Assembly: GCF_003732225.1 (NCBI RefSeq)
Contig: NZ_MOBJ01000006.1
Location: forward strand, 643,155 to 707,154
Length of the DNA: 64,000 bases
From: Pseudomonas brassicacearum
GTDB taxonomy: Bacteria; Pseudomonadota; Gammaproteobacteria; Pseudomonadales; Pseudomonadaceae
Reading direction: 5' to 3'
Below the pieces are notes generated by a model. It was not told the origin of the DNA. It was given only the letters and a program-made list of their open reading frames with translations, and ran no database searches. How positions within the stretch are numbered: position 1 is the stretch's first letter; the number at the start of each line of letters is the position of its first letter. This document shows, piece after piece, positions 45,368-55,779 of the stretch. A program made the translations under genes and the position numbers.

Positions 45368-45823
45368 GAAAATGCCGATGTGTACTGCCACCGACTCAGG
45401 GCCGGTATAGGCTTCGAAATCGGTGACAAATCGGCGTTTGACCTGCGGATTGGCCTCGAAATACGCCCAGACTCTGCCCCACGCCTCGATCACACTGCCC
45501 GGCATCGCCCCCTTCGCCTCGAAAACCAGATACTGGCCGCCCTGCACCTCAATGGTTTCGTAGCCGGGGGCGGCTTCACTGACCGCCACCCCGGCCATCA
45601 CATCGAAAGAGCCCGAGGCATCGGACTCATAGTGGGAGTACACCCCGTAAGCGGGTGAATCCGGTTTCTTATTGGCAATCTTGTCAAACAGCCCATCGAC
45701 AAAAAATCGCTGCCACATCGGGCCGATTCTGGCGGTAGTTGCCTGCTGCTCGGCACTGTTGAGCGTACGTACACGCAGTCCCGACACGCGGAATGGTGAA
45801 ATCTCGAGTTGCTTCAAATCCAT
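45365..45823 (-). CDS. GyrI-like/effector-binding-domain protein
   Basis: 152-aa stand-alone ligand-binding domain of the SOUL/GyrI-like (AraC effector-binding) superfamily. Visible elements are FRVSGLRVRTLNSAEQ, YGVYSHYESDASGSFDVMAG and the closing pair WGRVWAYFEANPQVKRRFVT and DFEAYTG. No DNA-binding domain is attached. Such proteins bind or hydrolyse small cyclic or aromatic compounds; the ligand is unknown. Its TAG stop is formed by the end of MITE copy B, so the original C-terminus may have been slightly different. Confidence 0.82.
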   Translation of the reverse strand: MDLKQLEISPFRVSGLRVRTLNSAEQQATTARIGPMWQRFFVDGLFDKIANKKPDSPAYGVYSHYESDASGSFDVMAGVAVSEAAPGYETIEVQGGQYLVFEAKGAMPGSVIEAWGRVWAYFEANPQVKRRFVTDFEAYTGPESVAVHIGIF

Positions 45824-45841
45824 GGAACAATTCCTCCGTAG

Positions 45842-46825
45842 TTAACGATTCACATCTACCACAACCCGACCACGCAACTGGCCGGCCAGCAACCGCGACG
45901 CTGCTTCAATCGCTTCGCTCAAACCAATTTCATGACTGATCAGCGGCAACAAAGCGAAATCCAGATCCTTGGCCAGACGATCCCAGGCAACGATGCGGTT
46001 GGCTTTGGGCTGGGTCACGCTGTTGATTCCGGCCAAGGTGATGCCGCGCAAAATGAACGGCGCAACGGACGCCGGGAAATCCATGCCTTGCGCCAAACCG
46101 CATGCGGCCACGGTGCCATTGGCCCGAGTACTGGCGCAAGCGTTGGCCAGGGTGTGGCTGCCGACCGAATCAATCACCGCCGCCCAACGCTCCTTGGCCA
46201 ACGGTTTGCCCGGTTCGGAAAGACTGGCGCGGTCGATGATCTCGCTGGCACCCAGCTGCTTCAGGTACGCGTGTTCCGAGGTGCGGCCGGTGGAGGCAAC
46301 CACCCGATAACCCAGTTTGGCCAGCAGTGCGATGGCGAAACTGCCGACGCCACCGTTGGCGCCCGTGACCAGCACGTCACCCTGCTGCGGGGTCACGCCG
46401 TTACGCTCCAGTGCCAGAATGCTTAGCATCGCCGTGTAACCGGCCGTGCTGATCGCCATGGCCTGGGCCTCGGTGAAAGCCGCAGGCAACGGGATCAGCC
46501 AATCGCCATCGAGCCGCGCCTTCTGTGCCAGCCCACCCCAATGACCTTCACCCACGCCCCAGCCATTGAGCAACACCTTGTCGCCGGCCTTGAAATCCGG
46601 ATGGCTGCTGGCGTCGACCGTACCTGCCAAATCAATCCCCGGCACCATCGGGAATTTGCGTACCACGGGACTTGCACCGGTAATCGCCAAGCCGTCCTTG
46701 AAGTTCAGCGTGCTGTACGCCACGCGAACCGTGACATTGCCGTCGGGCAATTGATCTTCGCCGATTTCCCGGAGATTGGCGCGGTAACCGCTGTCATCTT
46801 TCTCAATCAAAATGCCGTTGAACAT
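45842..46825 (-). CDS. acuI: AcuI/YhdH-type acryloyl-CoA reductase, zinc-free MDR family
   Basis: 327-aa NADPH-dependent medium-chain reductase. The N-terminal GroES-like part has YSTLNFKDGLAITG and VPGIDLAGTVD, the nucleotide fold VLVTGANGGVGSFAIALLAK and the YhdH-type end ISHEIGLSEAIEAASRLLAG with GRVVVDVN. Zinc cysteines are absent, as in this subgroup. The family detoxifies acryloyl-CoA to propionyl-CoA. It lies divergent from the nitronate monooxygenase-like gene with a 199-bp gap. Confidence 0.88.
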   Translation of the reverse strand: MFNGILIEKDDSGYRANLREIGEDQLPDGNVTVRVAYSTLNFKDGLAITGASPVVRKFPMVPGIDLAGTVDASSHPDFKAGDKVLLNGWGVGEGHWGGLAQKARLDGDWLIPLPAAFTEAQAMAISTAGYTAMLSILALERNGVTPQQGDVLVTGANGGVGSFAIALLAKLGYRVVASTGRTSEHAYLKQLGASEIIDRASLSEPGKPLAKERWAAVIDSVGSHTLANACASTRANGTVAACGLAQGMDFPASVAPFILRGITLAGINSVTQPKANRIVAWDRLAKDLDFALLPLISHEIGLSEAIEAASRLLAGQLRGRVVVDVNR

Positions 46826-47024
46826 GGTTGTCTCCTGACTTGATCGTTAGTCGAAGGGCAAGCCCGAACGAACACCTTCGCAGCCGTTGCACAAAAAAGC
46901 CATGACCGATATCACAACCGAGGGCTACGCTTTTCTGCACTCGGCATCTGCGCCTAAAGGCCACTATCCTTGTGGCGGCGACTCCTGTTAAAAAATCCGC
47001 TCTTGTCATGAAGAGGACGTCCCA

Positions 47025-48089
47025 ATGAGCCAGTGGCCTGACACGCGCATTCTTGATCTGCTCGGCATCGAATTGCCGATTATCCAGGCCCCCATGGCCG
47101 GCGCCAACGGATCGGCCATGGTCATCGCGGCCAGCAATGCCGGGGCTCTCGGCTCAATGCCCGCGGCCATGCTCAGCGTCGAACAATTGCGCGAAGAGCT
47201 GAAGATCATTCGCCAACACTGCCAGCGCCCGTTCAATGTGAACTTCTTCTGCCATCAACCACCGCTGGCCGATGAGCAACGCGCAGCACAATGGAAAACC
47301 CTGCTGGAACCGTATTACCGCGAACTGGGCGCTGACTTTGACGCACCGACACCGGTTTCCAACCGTGCACCGTTCGACGCCGCCGCCTGCGCGGTGGTCG
47401 AGGAGTTCCGCCCGCAGGTGGTGAGTTTTCACTTCGGCCTACCGGAAAAATCCCTGCTGGAGCGGGTCAAAGCCACGGGCGCGAAAGTCCTGTCTTCGGC
47501 GACCACTGTCGATGAGGCGATCTGGCTTGAACAGCACGGCTGCGACGCGATCATCGCCATGGGTTACGAGGCCGGCGGCCATCGCGGGATGTTTCTCAGT
47601 GATGATCTGAGCAGCCAGGTCGGCACCTTTGCCCTGGTGCCGCAAATCGTCGATGCGGTCAACGTACCGGTGATCGCCGCTGGCGGGATTGGCGATGCGC
47701 GCGGAATCGTCGCCGCATTCGCCTTGGGCGCCTCGGCGGTGCAATTGGGCACCGCTTATTTGTTTACGCCTGAAGCCAAGGTCAGTGTCTCCCATCACCG
47801 GGCACTGCGTATTGCCAAGGAAAGCGAGACGGCGCTGACTAACATTTTCAGCGGGCGTCCGGCACGGGGGATTATCAATCGGGTCATGCGCGAACTCGGC
47901 CCGATCAGCCCGCAAGCACCGAGCTTCCCGCTGGCCGGTGGCGCGCTGATGCCACTGCGGGCCAAGGATGAAGCAGATTTCAGCAACCTCTGGGCCGGGC
48001 AAGCGCTGCGGCTTGGGATTGAATTACCGACTGCAGAATTGACCCGACGCCTGGCTGACGATGCGCTGGCCAAATTGACTCGCCTCTAA
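47025..48089 (+). CDS. Nitronate monooxygenase-like FMN enzyme
   Basis: 354-aa TIM-barrel flavoprotein of the NMO/2-nitropropane dioxygenase family. It has the N-terminal LPIIQAPMAGANGSAMVIAA, the central MGYEAGGHRGMF carrying the His expected to act as base, and the FMN phosphate-binding PVIAAGGIGDARGI and ALGASAVQLGTAYLFTPEA. Family members oxidise propionate-3-nitronate and related nitroalkanes. It follows a divergent promoter shared with acuI and is followed by a long family-3 inverted repeat. Substrate not certain. Confidence 0.88.
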   Translation: MSQWPDTRILDLLGIELPIIQAPMAGANGSAMVIAASNAGALGSMPAAMLSVEQLREELKIIRQHCQRPFNVNFFCHQPPLADEQRAAQWKTLLEPYYRELGADFDAPTPVSNRAPFDAAACAVVEEFRPQVVSFHFGLPEKSLLERVKATGAKVLSSATTVDEAIWLEQHGCDAIIAMGYEAGGHRGMFLSDDLSSQVGTFALVPQIVDAVNVPVIAAGGIGDARGIVAAFALGASAVQLGTAYLFTPEAKVSVSHHRALRIAKESETALTNIFSGRPARGIINRVMRELGPISPQAPSFPLAGGALMPLRAKDEADFSNLWAGQALRLGIELPTAELTRRLADDALAKLTRL

Positions 48090-48091
48090 TC

Positions 48092-48244
48092 CCCCGTAGC
48101 AGCTGCCGAGCCCGCGAGGCTGCGTTCGAGGACGAAGTCCTCGCAAATCCTGCATACGCGGTTTTCCGGTAAGAACGCGCTGCCTGATTCAACGACTGCT
48201 TCGCAGCCGAACGCAGCCTCGCGGGCTCGGCAGCTGCTACGGGG
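48092..48244. repeat. Long inverted repeat, family 3
   Basis: Arms CCCCGTAGCAGCTGCCGAGC (extended to about 38 bp) and complement around a centre of about 75 bp, between the NMO-like gene and modA. Three tandem TACGGGG units follow its right end. Confidence 0.85.
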
Positions 48245-48309
48245 TACGGGGTACGGGGCGCGTGACGGCTCATTGCGTGGTATTTGATACATTCCGTTTG
48301 TCGGCAATT

Positions 48310-49177
<868 letters not shown>

Positions 49178-49858
49178 ATGACGCTATCGAGTGCCGACTT
49201 TTCCGCCATCTGGCTGACCCTCAAACTGGCGTCCCTGACGACGGTCATCCTGCTGGTCATCGGCACTCCAATTGCCTTGTGGCTGTCGCGCACCCGCTCC
49301 TGGTTGCGCGGGCCCATCGGCGCAATCGTCGCCCTGCCCCTGGTGCTACCGCCAACAGTAATCGGCTTCTATCTGCTGCTGACCCTCGGCCCTAACGGGT
49401 TCGTCGGCCAGCTCACCCAATCACTGGGGCTGGGCACCCTGACGTTCAGCTTTGCGGGGCTGGTGATCGGTTCGGTTATCTACTCGATGCCCTTTGTCGT
49501 CCAGCCATTGCAGAACGCCTTCTCGGCGATTGGCACTCGTCCGCTGGAAGTGGCCGCCACCTTGCGCGCCAACCCCTGGGACACTTTTTTCAGCGTGATC
49601 TTGCCGTTGGCCAGGCCAGGCTTTATCACCGCCGCCATTCTCGGCTTCGCCCACACCGTCGGTGAGTTCGGCGTGGTGCTGATGATCGGTGGCAATATTC
49701 CAGACAAAACCCGTGTGGTATCGGTGCAGATCTACGATCACGTCGAAGCCATGGAATACGCCCAGGCCCATTGGCTGGCCGGGGCGATGCTGGTGTTCTC
49801 ATTTCTGGTATTGCTGGCGCTGTACTCCAGCCGCAAAACCAAAGCCGGCTGGAGCTGA
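49178..49858 (+). CDS. modB: Molybdate ABC transporter, permease
   Basis: 226-aa inner-membrane permease with about five helices. The EAA loop that contacts the ATPase reads [26 protein letters not shown] (about residues 125-150). [19 protein letters not shown] is the conserved TM region of ModB. The ATG directly follows the modA stop codon, so translation is coupled. Confidence 0.97.
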   Translation: MTLSSADFSAIWLTLKLASLTTVILLVIGTPIALWLSRTRSWLRGPIGAIVALPLVLPPTVIGFYLLLTLGPNGFVGQLTQSLGLGTLTFSFAGLVIGSVIYSMPFVVQPLQNAFSAIGTRPLEVAATLRANPWDTFFSVILPLARPGFITAAILGFAHTVGEFGVVLMIGGNIPDKTRVVSVQIYDHVEAMEYAQAHWLAGAMLVFSFLVLLALYSSRKTKAGWS

Positions 49859-49861
49859 TCG

Positions 49862-50950
49862 ATGGCCTCAACGATTCACGCTCGACTGAAATTGAGCTAT
49901 CCGGATTTTTCCCTGGACGTCGACCTGAACCTGCCAGGCCGAGGCGTGACCGCGCTGTACGGCCATTCCGGTTCGGGCAAAACCACCTGCCTGCGCTGCA
50001 TCGCCGGCCTGGAAAGAGCCGAGCAAGGCTTTATCCAGATCAATGACGAAGTCTGGCAGGACAGCAGCAAAAAACTCTTTGTCGCCCCACACAAACGAGC
50101 GCTGGGCTATGTGTTTCAGGAGGCCAGTCTGTTTCCCCATCTGTCGGTGCTGGCCAATCTGGAGTTTGGTCTGCGGCGCATTCCACGCCAGCAACGGCGG
50201 GTCGACATGGTCCACGCCACCGAACTGCTGGGAATCGGCCATTTGCTCGACCGTCATCCACAGCACCTCTCGGGTGGCGAGCGCCAACGGGTCGGCATCG
50301 CCCGGGCGCTACTCACCAGCCCGAAACTGCTGTTGATGGACGAACCACTGGCAGCGCTGGATTCACAGCGCAAAAGCGAAATCCTGCCATACCTCGAACG
50401 GCTGCACGACGAACTGGAAATCCCGGTGTTGTACGTCAGCCACTCGCAGGATGAGGTAGCGCGGCTGGCCGACCACATTGTCTTGCTCAGCTACGGCAAG
50501 GCTCTGGCCAGCGGTCCTGTCGGCGAAACCCTGGCGCGGCTCGACCTGCCACTGGCCTTGGGCGACGACGCGGGCGTGGTCATCGAGGGTCAGGTGACGA
50601 ACTACGACGCCAATTACCAACTGCTGACTCTGCAACTGCCCCACAGCCAATTGAACGTGCGGGTCGCACATTCGCCTTTGGCCACGGGCAAACTGCTGCG
50701 CGTCAAAGTCCAGGCTCGAGATGTCAGCCTGAGCCTTCAGGGTGGTGAACTCAGCAGCATCCTCAATCGGCTGCCAGTGACCGTCACCAGTGAAATTTCC
50801 GCAGACAACGCCGCCCATGTGCTGGTGCGCCTGGATGCTGCCGGAACGCCGTTGCTGGCGCGCATCACCCGCTATTCCCGCGATCACCTGCAACTGCATC
50901 CCGGCCAACAACTGTGGGCGCAAATCAAGTCAGTGGCGGTCCTCGCGTGA
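49862..50950 (+). CDS. modC: Molybdate ABC transporter, ATP-binding protein
   Basis: 362-aa ATPase. Walker [12 protein letters not shown] (about residue 35); signature: [17 protein letters not shown]; Walker [13 protein letters not shown]; switch His in [11 protein letters not shown]. The C-terminal third is a MOP-type molybdate-binding domain ([38 protein letters not shown]), usual for ModC. It starts 3 bp after modB. Confidence 0.97.
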   Translation: MASTIHARLKLSYPDFSLDVDLNLPGRGVTALYGHSGSGKTTCLRCIAGLERAEQGFIQINDEVWQDSSKKLFVAPHKRALGYVFQEASLFPHLSVLANLEFGLRRIPRQQRRVDMVHATELLGIGHLLDRHPQHLSGGERQRVGIARALLTSPKLLLMDEPLAALDSQRKSEILPYLERLHDELEIPVLYVSHSQDEVARLADHIVLLSYGKALASGPVGETLARLDLPLALGDDAGVVIEGQVTNYDANYQLLTLQLPHSQLNVRVAHSPLATGKLLRVKVQARDVSLSLQGGELSSILNRLPVTVTSEISADNAAHVLVRLDAAGTPLLARITRYSRDHLQLHPGQQLWAQIKSVAVLA

Positions 50951-50986
50951 TCGGCTGGCGCGCGCAACAAGACCATAAACGTTGTA

Positions 50987-51026
50987 AGGGGAAAGTCTTT
51001 TGAGCTAGTCTGGCCGCCTTTCCCCT
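50987..51026. other. Long-loop inverted repeat after modC
   Basis: AGGGGAAAG and CTTTCCCCT are separated by 22 bp, 36 bp after the modC stop. It may be part of the modC 3' end or of the ABC-F leader. Confidence 0.35.
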
Positions 51027-51069
51027 ATGCCGGACGACCTTTCGACGTGAACAACTAAGCCTTTCAAAA

Positions 51070-51105
51070 ATGTATGCGCAACAAGCTGCCACAAGCACTT
51101 GTTGA
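51070..51105 (+). promoter_or_regulatory. Possible leader peptide and hairpin upstream of the ABC-F gene
   Basis: A 12-codon frame reads MYAQQAATSTC-stop. Its codons contain a perfect hairpin CAACAAG/CTTGTTG (51079-51104) followed by a T-rich stretch to 51122, 27 bp before the ABC-F start. This resembles a translation-controlled attenuator, as known for some antibiotic-resistance ABC-F genes. Confidence 0.3.
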
Positions 51106-51131
51106 TCTTTTCGACATTTTTTGGAGGTGCC

Positions 51132-52784
51132 ATGACTCACGTCACGCGTCTGCCTGCGCTTGTAACCCTGAACCAACTGTCCTATCAGCTCGCCAATGGC
51201 GAAACACTGTTCGACTCCCTGAATCTGCGCTTCGATCATCTTCCCACCGGCATTGTCGGCCGTAACGGCACCGGTAAATCCGTGCTTGCCCGACTGATTG
51301 CCGGCGAGTTAACGCCTGCTTCGGGCACACTCAGGCGCTTTGGCAGCGTCGCCTACGTGGCGCAAGAACCGATTGCCGTCGGCGGCCAGAGCGTCGCGCA
51401 AGCAGCGGGAGTGGCCCTGATACTTGATGCGCTCGCCAGATTGGCCGATGGCACCGCATCCGCCCAAGACCTTGAGTATGTGGCTGAGCGCTGGGACCTA
51501 CCCGAACGATTACGCCTGTTGCTCGACGAAGCCGGCCTGCCGGAGCTGACGGCGCATCAGCCCATGGATACGCTCAGCGGCGGCCAACGCGCACGCATTG
51601 CACTGATCGGTGCATTCCTCAGCCAGGCCGATTTGCTGGTGCTGGATGAACCGACCAACCATCTGGATGCTGACGGCCGCCGCTGGCTAATGGACCGGCT
51701 CGCCCACTGGCACGGCGGCTTGATCGTGGTCAGCCATGATCGAACGCTGCTCAATAGCCTTCAGCGCATCGTCGAACTCAGCGCACTGGGTGTGCAGGTC
51801 TTTGGCGGCAATCATGCGGCTTACCTTGAGCAGCGCGAGGTCGAGCAAGCCGCGGCCCACGCCGCCCTTGAACACAGCCGCACACTGCGCAGTCGTGAGC
51901 TCAAACGGCTACAGCGCGAACACGACACTATCCAGCGACGCGCCGCTGGATCACGCAAAAACGCTGAAACCGCCAACGTCTCACGGTTCGAACGTTCCAA
52001 AATGAAAGGCGCGGCCACCGAGATCATGGGCCACGTACGTCACGCTCACCAGGCCCACAAATCAGCAATGAATGATCAGGTACGAGAGGCCACCGCGCGG
52101 GTTCTACCGTCAGATCCGGTGCTGATGACGTTGCCGGGAACCGCTGTGCCGGCCAGTCGACAGATCATCACGCTGATCGCCGCGCAGCTGCCCTGGCTGC
52201 CACCCGAGGCGCCGACAACCTTCCTCACTATTTCACTTGCGGGCCCGGTGCGGGTCGCGCTCAGTGGCCCGAACGGTTGCGGAAAATCCACCTTGCTAAA
52301 AATGCTCGCGGCACACTGCCGGCCCGTCAGCGGCGATTGCCAGACCCACGTGCCCAGCGCCTACCTCGATCAACATCTGGAATTGCTCGATCCAGAACGC
52401 TCCATCCTCGAGCAATTGAACCTGCTCGACACACCGTTATCGGAAGGCTCGGTGCGCAGTTGTCTGGCCCAACTGCAACTGGACGCTGTGCGCGTGAGCG
52501 TGCCGACTCGCCTGCTCAGCGGCGGCGAACGTCTGAAAGCGGCAATTGCCATTGCCTTATGGCGGGAGAATCCGGCCCGGTTGCTGTTGCTCGACGAGCC
52601 GACCAATCACCTGGACCTTGCGTCTGTGCAGGCTCTGGAACTGGCATTACGCGACTTTCCGGGGGCGATCATTGCCGCCTCACATGATGCCGAGTTCCTG
52701 CGGGCACTGGCACCCACCCACACCTTGCACTGGCAGCGCACCGGGTGGTGCCTGCAACGCGTCGAAGCGCGGTTATCGCGTTGA
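51132..52784 (+). CDS. ABC-F family ATPase
   Basis: 550-aa soluble protein with two ATP-binding cassettes and no membrane part. Cassette 1: Walker A GIVGRNGTGKSVLAR, signature TLSGGQRARIALIGAF, Walker B LLVLDEPTNHLDADG. Between the cassettes is a charged helical linker (about residues 225-310). Cassette 2: GPNGCGKSTLLK, LLSGGERLKAAIAIAL, LLLLDEPTNHLD. ABC-F proteins act on ribosomes, in antibiotic protection or translation control. The start has GGAGG 6-10 bp upstream. Which branch it belongs to cannot be settled by reading. Confidence 0.92.
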   Translation: MTHVTRLPALVTLNQLSYQLANGETLFDSLNLRFDHLPTGIVGRNGTGKSVLARLIAGELTPASGTLRRFGSVAYVAQEPIAVGGQSVAQAAGVALILDALARLADGTASAQDLEYVAERWDLPERLRLLLDEAGLPELTAHQPMDTLSGGQRARIALIGAFLSQADLLVLDEPTNHLDADGRRWLMDRLAHWHGGLIVVSHDRTLLNSLQRIVELSALGVQVFGGNHAAYLEQREVEQAAAHAALEHSRTLRSRELKRLQREHDTIQRRAAGSRKNAETANVSRFERSKMKGAATEIMGHVRHAHQAHKSAMNDQVREATARVLPSDPVLMTLPGTAVPASRQIITLIAAQLPWLPPEAPTTFLTISLAGPVRVALSGPNGCGKSTLLKMLAAHCRPVSGDCQTHVPSAYLDQHLELLDPERSILEQLNLLDTPLSEGSVRSCLAQLQLDAVRVSVPTRLLSGGERLKAAIAIALWRENPARLLLLDEPTNHLDLASVQALELALRDFPGAIIAASHDAEFLRALAPTHTLHWQRTGWCLQRVEARLSR

Positions 52785-52872
52785 CTCAAGCGACGAACAG
52801 CACGGAGCCGTTTTGCACCTTTCCAACTTGCTTCTATAGTTGATGTGAGCACGATCACACCTCGGTGACGCC

Positions 52873-53097
52873 ATGGAAGACATATTCGTTGTGAAACGTT
52901 GCAACAAGACCATCGTCCAGGGTCGCCGTGCGGGTGAAGTGTCTCATCAGCAGCCGATTACGGCAGTCTGGTACCGGATCGCCGATACCCGCACCGGGGG
53001 CGGTTTTATTGGCGATGGCTATGAGCGTATGGAAGATGCCATGCGTGAGTGCCGACGGCTCAATGCCGCCAGTTCGCGAAGCTCGCGTAAAGTCTGA
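52873..53097 (+). CDS. Conserved hypothetical protein, 74 aa
   Basis: Short soluble protein MEDIFVVKRCNKTIVQGRRA... with an aromatic and charged middle (AVWYRIADTRTGGGFIGDGY) and a basic tail. No domain recognised. It is followed by a terminator, and its ATG lies 88 bp after the ABC-F gene. Annotated as real because of the clean terminator and Pseudomonas-like composition. Confidence 0.62.
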   Translation: MEDIFVVKRCNKTIVQGRRAGEVSHQQPITAVWYRIADTRTGGGFIGDGYERMEDAMRECRRLNAASSRSSRKV

Positions 53098-53180
53098 AAC
53101 GCAGGCCTGAAGCGGCTCCGCTGCAATTGGCTTTCTGGGTCTATACTGATTTCAGCTGAAGGATCGGCGACCTCATCGGC

Positions 53181-53206
53181 AAACGCTCGCTCCCGGCGAG
53201 CGTTTT
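53181..53206 (+). terminator. Rho-independent terminator
   Basis: Stem AAACGCTCGC/GCGAGCGTTT followed by a T-rich tail, after the 74-aa gene. Confidence 0.85.
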
Positions 53207-53247
53207 GTTGCTCGATCAAAAGCTTCTCTGATACGGAGGTGTTTCTC

Positions 53248-53478
53248 ATGTCCGAAAAAGAGTCCATCACCACATTGCTCACCCTGCTCGACTCGCGTCA
53301 GGCGCGCTTGGCGGCTGCCTGCAAGGAAATTGCCGACTGGGTCGACATCCATGGCGGCCACCCCACTGCCATGAAAATCCGCGACCGTCTGCAAGACATC
53401 GAGAAAGATGCACCGCTGATTCAGAATGCACTGACGTCGCTCAAACCTATCGACCGGCCATTGCCTCGATTCCGCTAA
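53248..53478 (+). CDS. Conserved hypothetical protein, 76 aa, helical
   Basis: The start MSEKESITTLLTLLDSRQAR has a perfect GGAGG 8 bp upstream; a GTG three codons earlier would overlap that site. The protein is mostly alpha-helical with no signal peptide. Family not recognised. It is monocistronic between a terminator and the convergent xdhC gene. Confidence 0.72.
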   Translation: MSEKESITTLLTLLDSRQARLAAACKEIADWVDIHGGHPTAMKIRDRLQDIEKDAPLIQNALTSLKPIDRPLPRFR

Positions 53479-53556
53479 GCAAGTCCCGGCTCGTACGCTC
53501 AAGCCAGTTCAAGCCGGGACTCGCTCAGGATCGGCGCCACCCCGACACGGCGTTTT

Positions 53557-54528
53557 TCAGAGCCGATCCCGCGCAATACCGCTGCGAATACGCAGAATAT
53601 CGGCGAGCACCGCCAAGGCGATTTCCGCCGGCGTCTTGCTGCCCAGATTAAGCCCGATCGGCGCGTGAATACGTGCCAGCTCAGCCTCACCCAATCCACC
53701 GATACGGCGTAAACGCTCGAAGCGCTTTTGCGAGGTTTGCATCGAACCCATCACACCGATGTAAAACGCCTCGGTGCGCACCGCTTCCATCATGGCCAGG
53801 TCATCGATGCGCGGATCGTGTGTCAGCGCCACCACCGCCGTATCGCTGTGACAGCCACCGTCGGCGATGAACATCGACGGCAGTTCACGACGAATCTCCA
53901 CGTTCTCAAGGACCACCCCTTCGAGGACCTCATCACGCGGATCACACAGAATCACCTCGAAACCCAGGCCAACCGCAAACTCGGCACACGCCTGCGCCAC
54001 GCTGGAGTAACCGGCGAGCAGCAGTCGCTGGGCCGCACCGACGCGCACCCGCACCCGATCGATTTCTCGTTCGATGCGCGGCCCGTGTTCACGGTCAACC
54101 AGCAAACTGCGTGCGCCGCTGGCCAGATTCACTTCACGAATCAAGCGACGCTGGCCGAGCAATGCGGACTCCAGCTCACGCAGATGGGCTTGCACCTCAC
54201 AGTCCGGCTCAAGCTTTTCCACCAGCACGTCGAGCAACCCGCCGCAGGGCAGTTTCACCTGGGAGCGCGGGTCATCGCCTTCGCCGTAACGCACCACCGA
54301 AACGGCGTCTTGAAAGGCCCCTTCAGCCATGCGCTCAAGAAAGTCGTCTTCGACACAGCCGCCCGACAGCGAACCAATCCAATGGCCGCTGTCGTTGACC
54401 GCCAGCATCGAGCCCGGCGCACGGGGCGCCGAACCGTAGGTGCTGAGCACGCTGCAGAGCCACACACGCTGACCGGCGCTGGACCAGGCCAATGCTCGCC
54501 GAACCACTTGCAGGTCAAGATGCTGCAT
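53557..54528 (-). CDS. XdhC/CoxI-family molybdenum-cofactor insertion protein
   Basis: 323-aa protein with an N-terminal XdhC_CoxI domain (LCSVLSTYGSAPRAPGSMLA, GSLSGGCVEDDFLERM) and a C-terminal Rossmann domain (RLLLAGYSSVAQACAEFAVG; VVALTHDPRIDDLAMMEAV; YIGVMGS). XdhC proteins bind and deliver the sulfurated molybdenum cofactor to xanthine-dehydrogenase-family enzymes. It is the last gene of the molybdoenzyme operon, 1 bp after the cytochrome gene, so its client is almost certainly the 943-aa subunit. Confidence 0.92.
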   Translation of the reverse strand: MQHLDLQVVRRALAWSSAGQRVWLCSVLSTYGSAPRAPGSMLAVNDSGHWIGSLSGGCVEDDFLERMAEGAFQDAVSVVRYGEGDDPRSQVKLPCGGLLDVLVEKLEPDCEVQAHLRELESALLGQRRLIREVNLASGARSLLVDREHGPRIEREIDRVRVRVGAAQRLLLAGYSSVAQACAEFAVGLGFEVILCDPRDEVLEGVVLENVEIRRELPSMFIADGGCHSDTAVVALTHDPRIDDLAMMEAVRTEAFYIGVMGSMQTSQKRFERLRRIGGLGEAELARIHAPIGLNLGSKTPAEIALAVLADILRIRSGIARDRL

Positions 54529-54529
54529 A

Positions 54530-55777
54530 TCAGTACGCCTTGTGCTCAGCGGGAGTGTCCGCCTTCAACTGCTCGATCTGACTGATCGGCAGATCAGCCG
54601 GTTGACCGCCCCAGGCCTGACGCAAGTAGTTGATCAGGTCGGTCGTTTGTTGATGGCTCAACTTGTCGGCAAAACCCGGCATCGGCTGCATCCGCTCGAA
54701 ACCGGCAAACTGCTGTTCGCCAATCCCGTCTGTGATCACCCGCAACAGGTTGCGCGGATCTTCCAGACGCAACGTGGTGTTGCCTTGCATCGCCACCGCG
54801 ATGTGCGGCTTGCCTTCGCCGTTGGCGCCATGGCAACCGGCGCAAACGTTCAGGTAATCCTGATGGCCGCGCTGGGCGCTCTCGGTCATTTTCGCCAACG
54901 GTACCTCGGTCAACACTTTCGCCTGGGGTGGCGGGTCGCCGAGCAGGAAAGTTGCCATGGCCGTCAGGTCCGGGTCATTGAGATTCTGGGTGCTGTTATG
55001 GAACACCGGGAACATCTCGTTGAACATCGTACCTTGAGCGCTCATGCCGTGCTTGAGGAAAGAGCTCAGGTCCTGATGCGTCCAGCCACGTGCCGCCAGA
55101 TCGTTGGCGAGCAAGCCTGGCGCCAGGTAGCCATTGAGCAGGCCGCCGGTCATCCGTTTGTCTTGCTGCATCGCACCGGGCAAACCGCGCGGCGTGTGGC
55201 ACTCACCGCAATGACCGAGTACATCGACCAGGTACTGGCCGCGTTTCCAGTCTTCACTTTTGCCGATCGCCGACGCCAGTTTCACGTCCTTGCCGTAGAG
55301 CATGTTCCAGCCCATCAACCCCGGACGCACGTTGAACGGGAAGCTCAGGCGGGTGACCGGGGCGGCACGGTTGATCGGCGCGACCGTCTGCAGGTACGCG
55401 TGGATCGCGTCGGAGTCTTCACGCGGCATCAAGTGATACGAGGTGTACGGCATCGCCGGATACAGGTTGGCGCCGTCACGACGCTTGCCTTCGGTCAGCG
55501 CGGCAAAGAACTCAGCGTCGCTGTACAGACCAATGCCGTGATCCTTGTCCGGGGTGATGTTGGTGCCGTAGATGGTGCCGAACGGTGACATGATCGGCAG
55601 CCCGCCCGCATAAGGCGCGCCACCGGGTGCGGTATGGCAAGCCATGCAGTCCGCCGCCCGCGCCAGGTATTCGCCGCGCTTGACCTGTTGCTGATCGGCG
55701 GCCTGGGCCTGCTGGATCGCCATCAGCGAAACGGCCAGACCGACCGCAGCGCCAAGGCCGGAGAGTAGTCGCTTCAT
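54530..55777 (-). CDS. Triheme cytochrome c subunit of the molybdenum dehydrogenase
   Basis: 415-aa periplasmic electron acceptor. Sec signal peptide ends near IQQAQA (residue 26). Three CXXCH heme sites: CMACH (about 43), CGECH (about 190) and CAGCH (about 325), with axial Met candidates in NMLYGKDV and MQPMPGF. It resembles the AdhB cytochrome of alcohol and aldehyde dehydrogenases, passing electrons to ubiquinone or a terminal oxidase. AGGAGG lies just before the ATG; the longer frame upstream is the antisense side of the iron-sulfur gene region and has no signal peptide. Confidence 0.93.
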   Translation of the reverse strand: MKRLLSGLGAAVGLAVSLMAIQQAQAADQQQVKRGEYLARAADCMACHTAPGGAPYAGGLPIMSPFGTIYGTNITPDKDHGIGLYSDAEFFAALTEGKRRDGANLYPAMPYTSYHLMPREDSDAIHAYLQTVAPINRAAPVTRLSFPFNVRPGLMGWNMLYGKDVKLASAIGKSEDWKRGQYLVDVLGHCGECHTPRGLPGAMQQDKRMTGGLLNGYLAPGLLANDLAARGWTHQDLSSFLKHGMSAQGTMFNEMFPVFHNSTQNLNDPDLTAMATFLLGDPPPQAKVLTEVPLAKMTESAQRGHQDYLNVCAGCHGANGEGKPHIAVAMQGNTTLRLEDPRNLLRVITDGIGEQQFAGFERMQPMPGFADKLSHQQTTDLINYLRQAWGGQPADLPISQIEQLKADTPAEHKAY

Positions 55778-55779
55778 GC

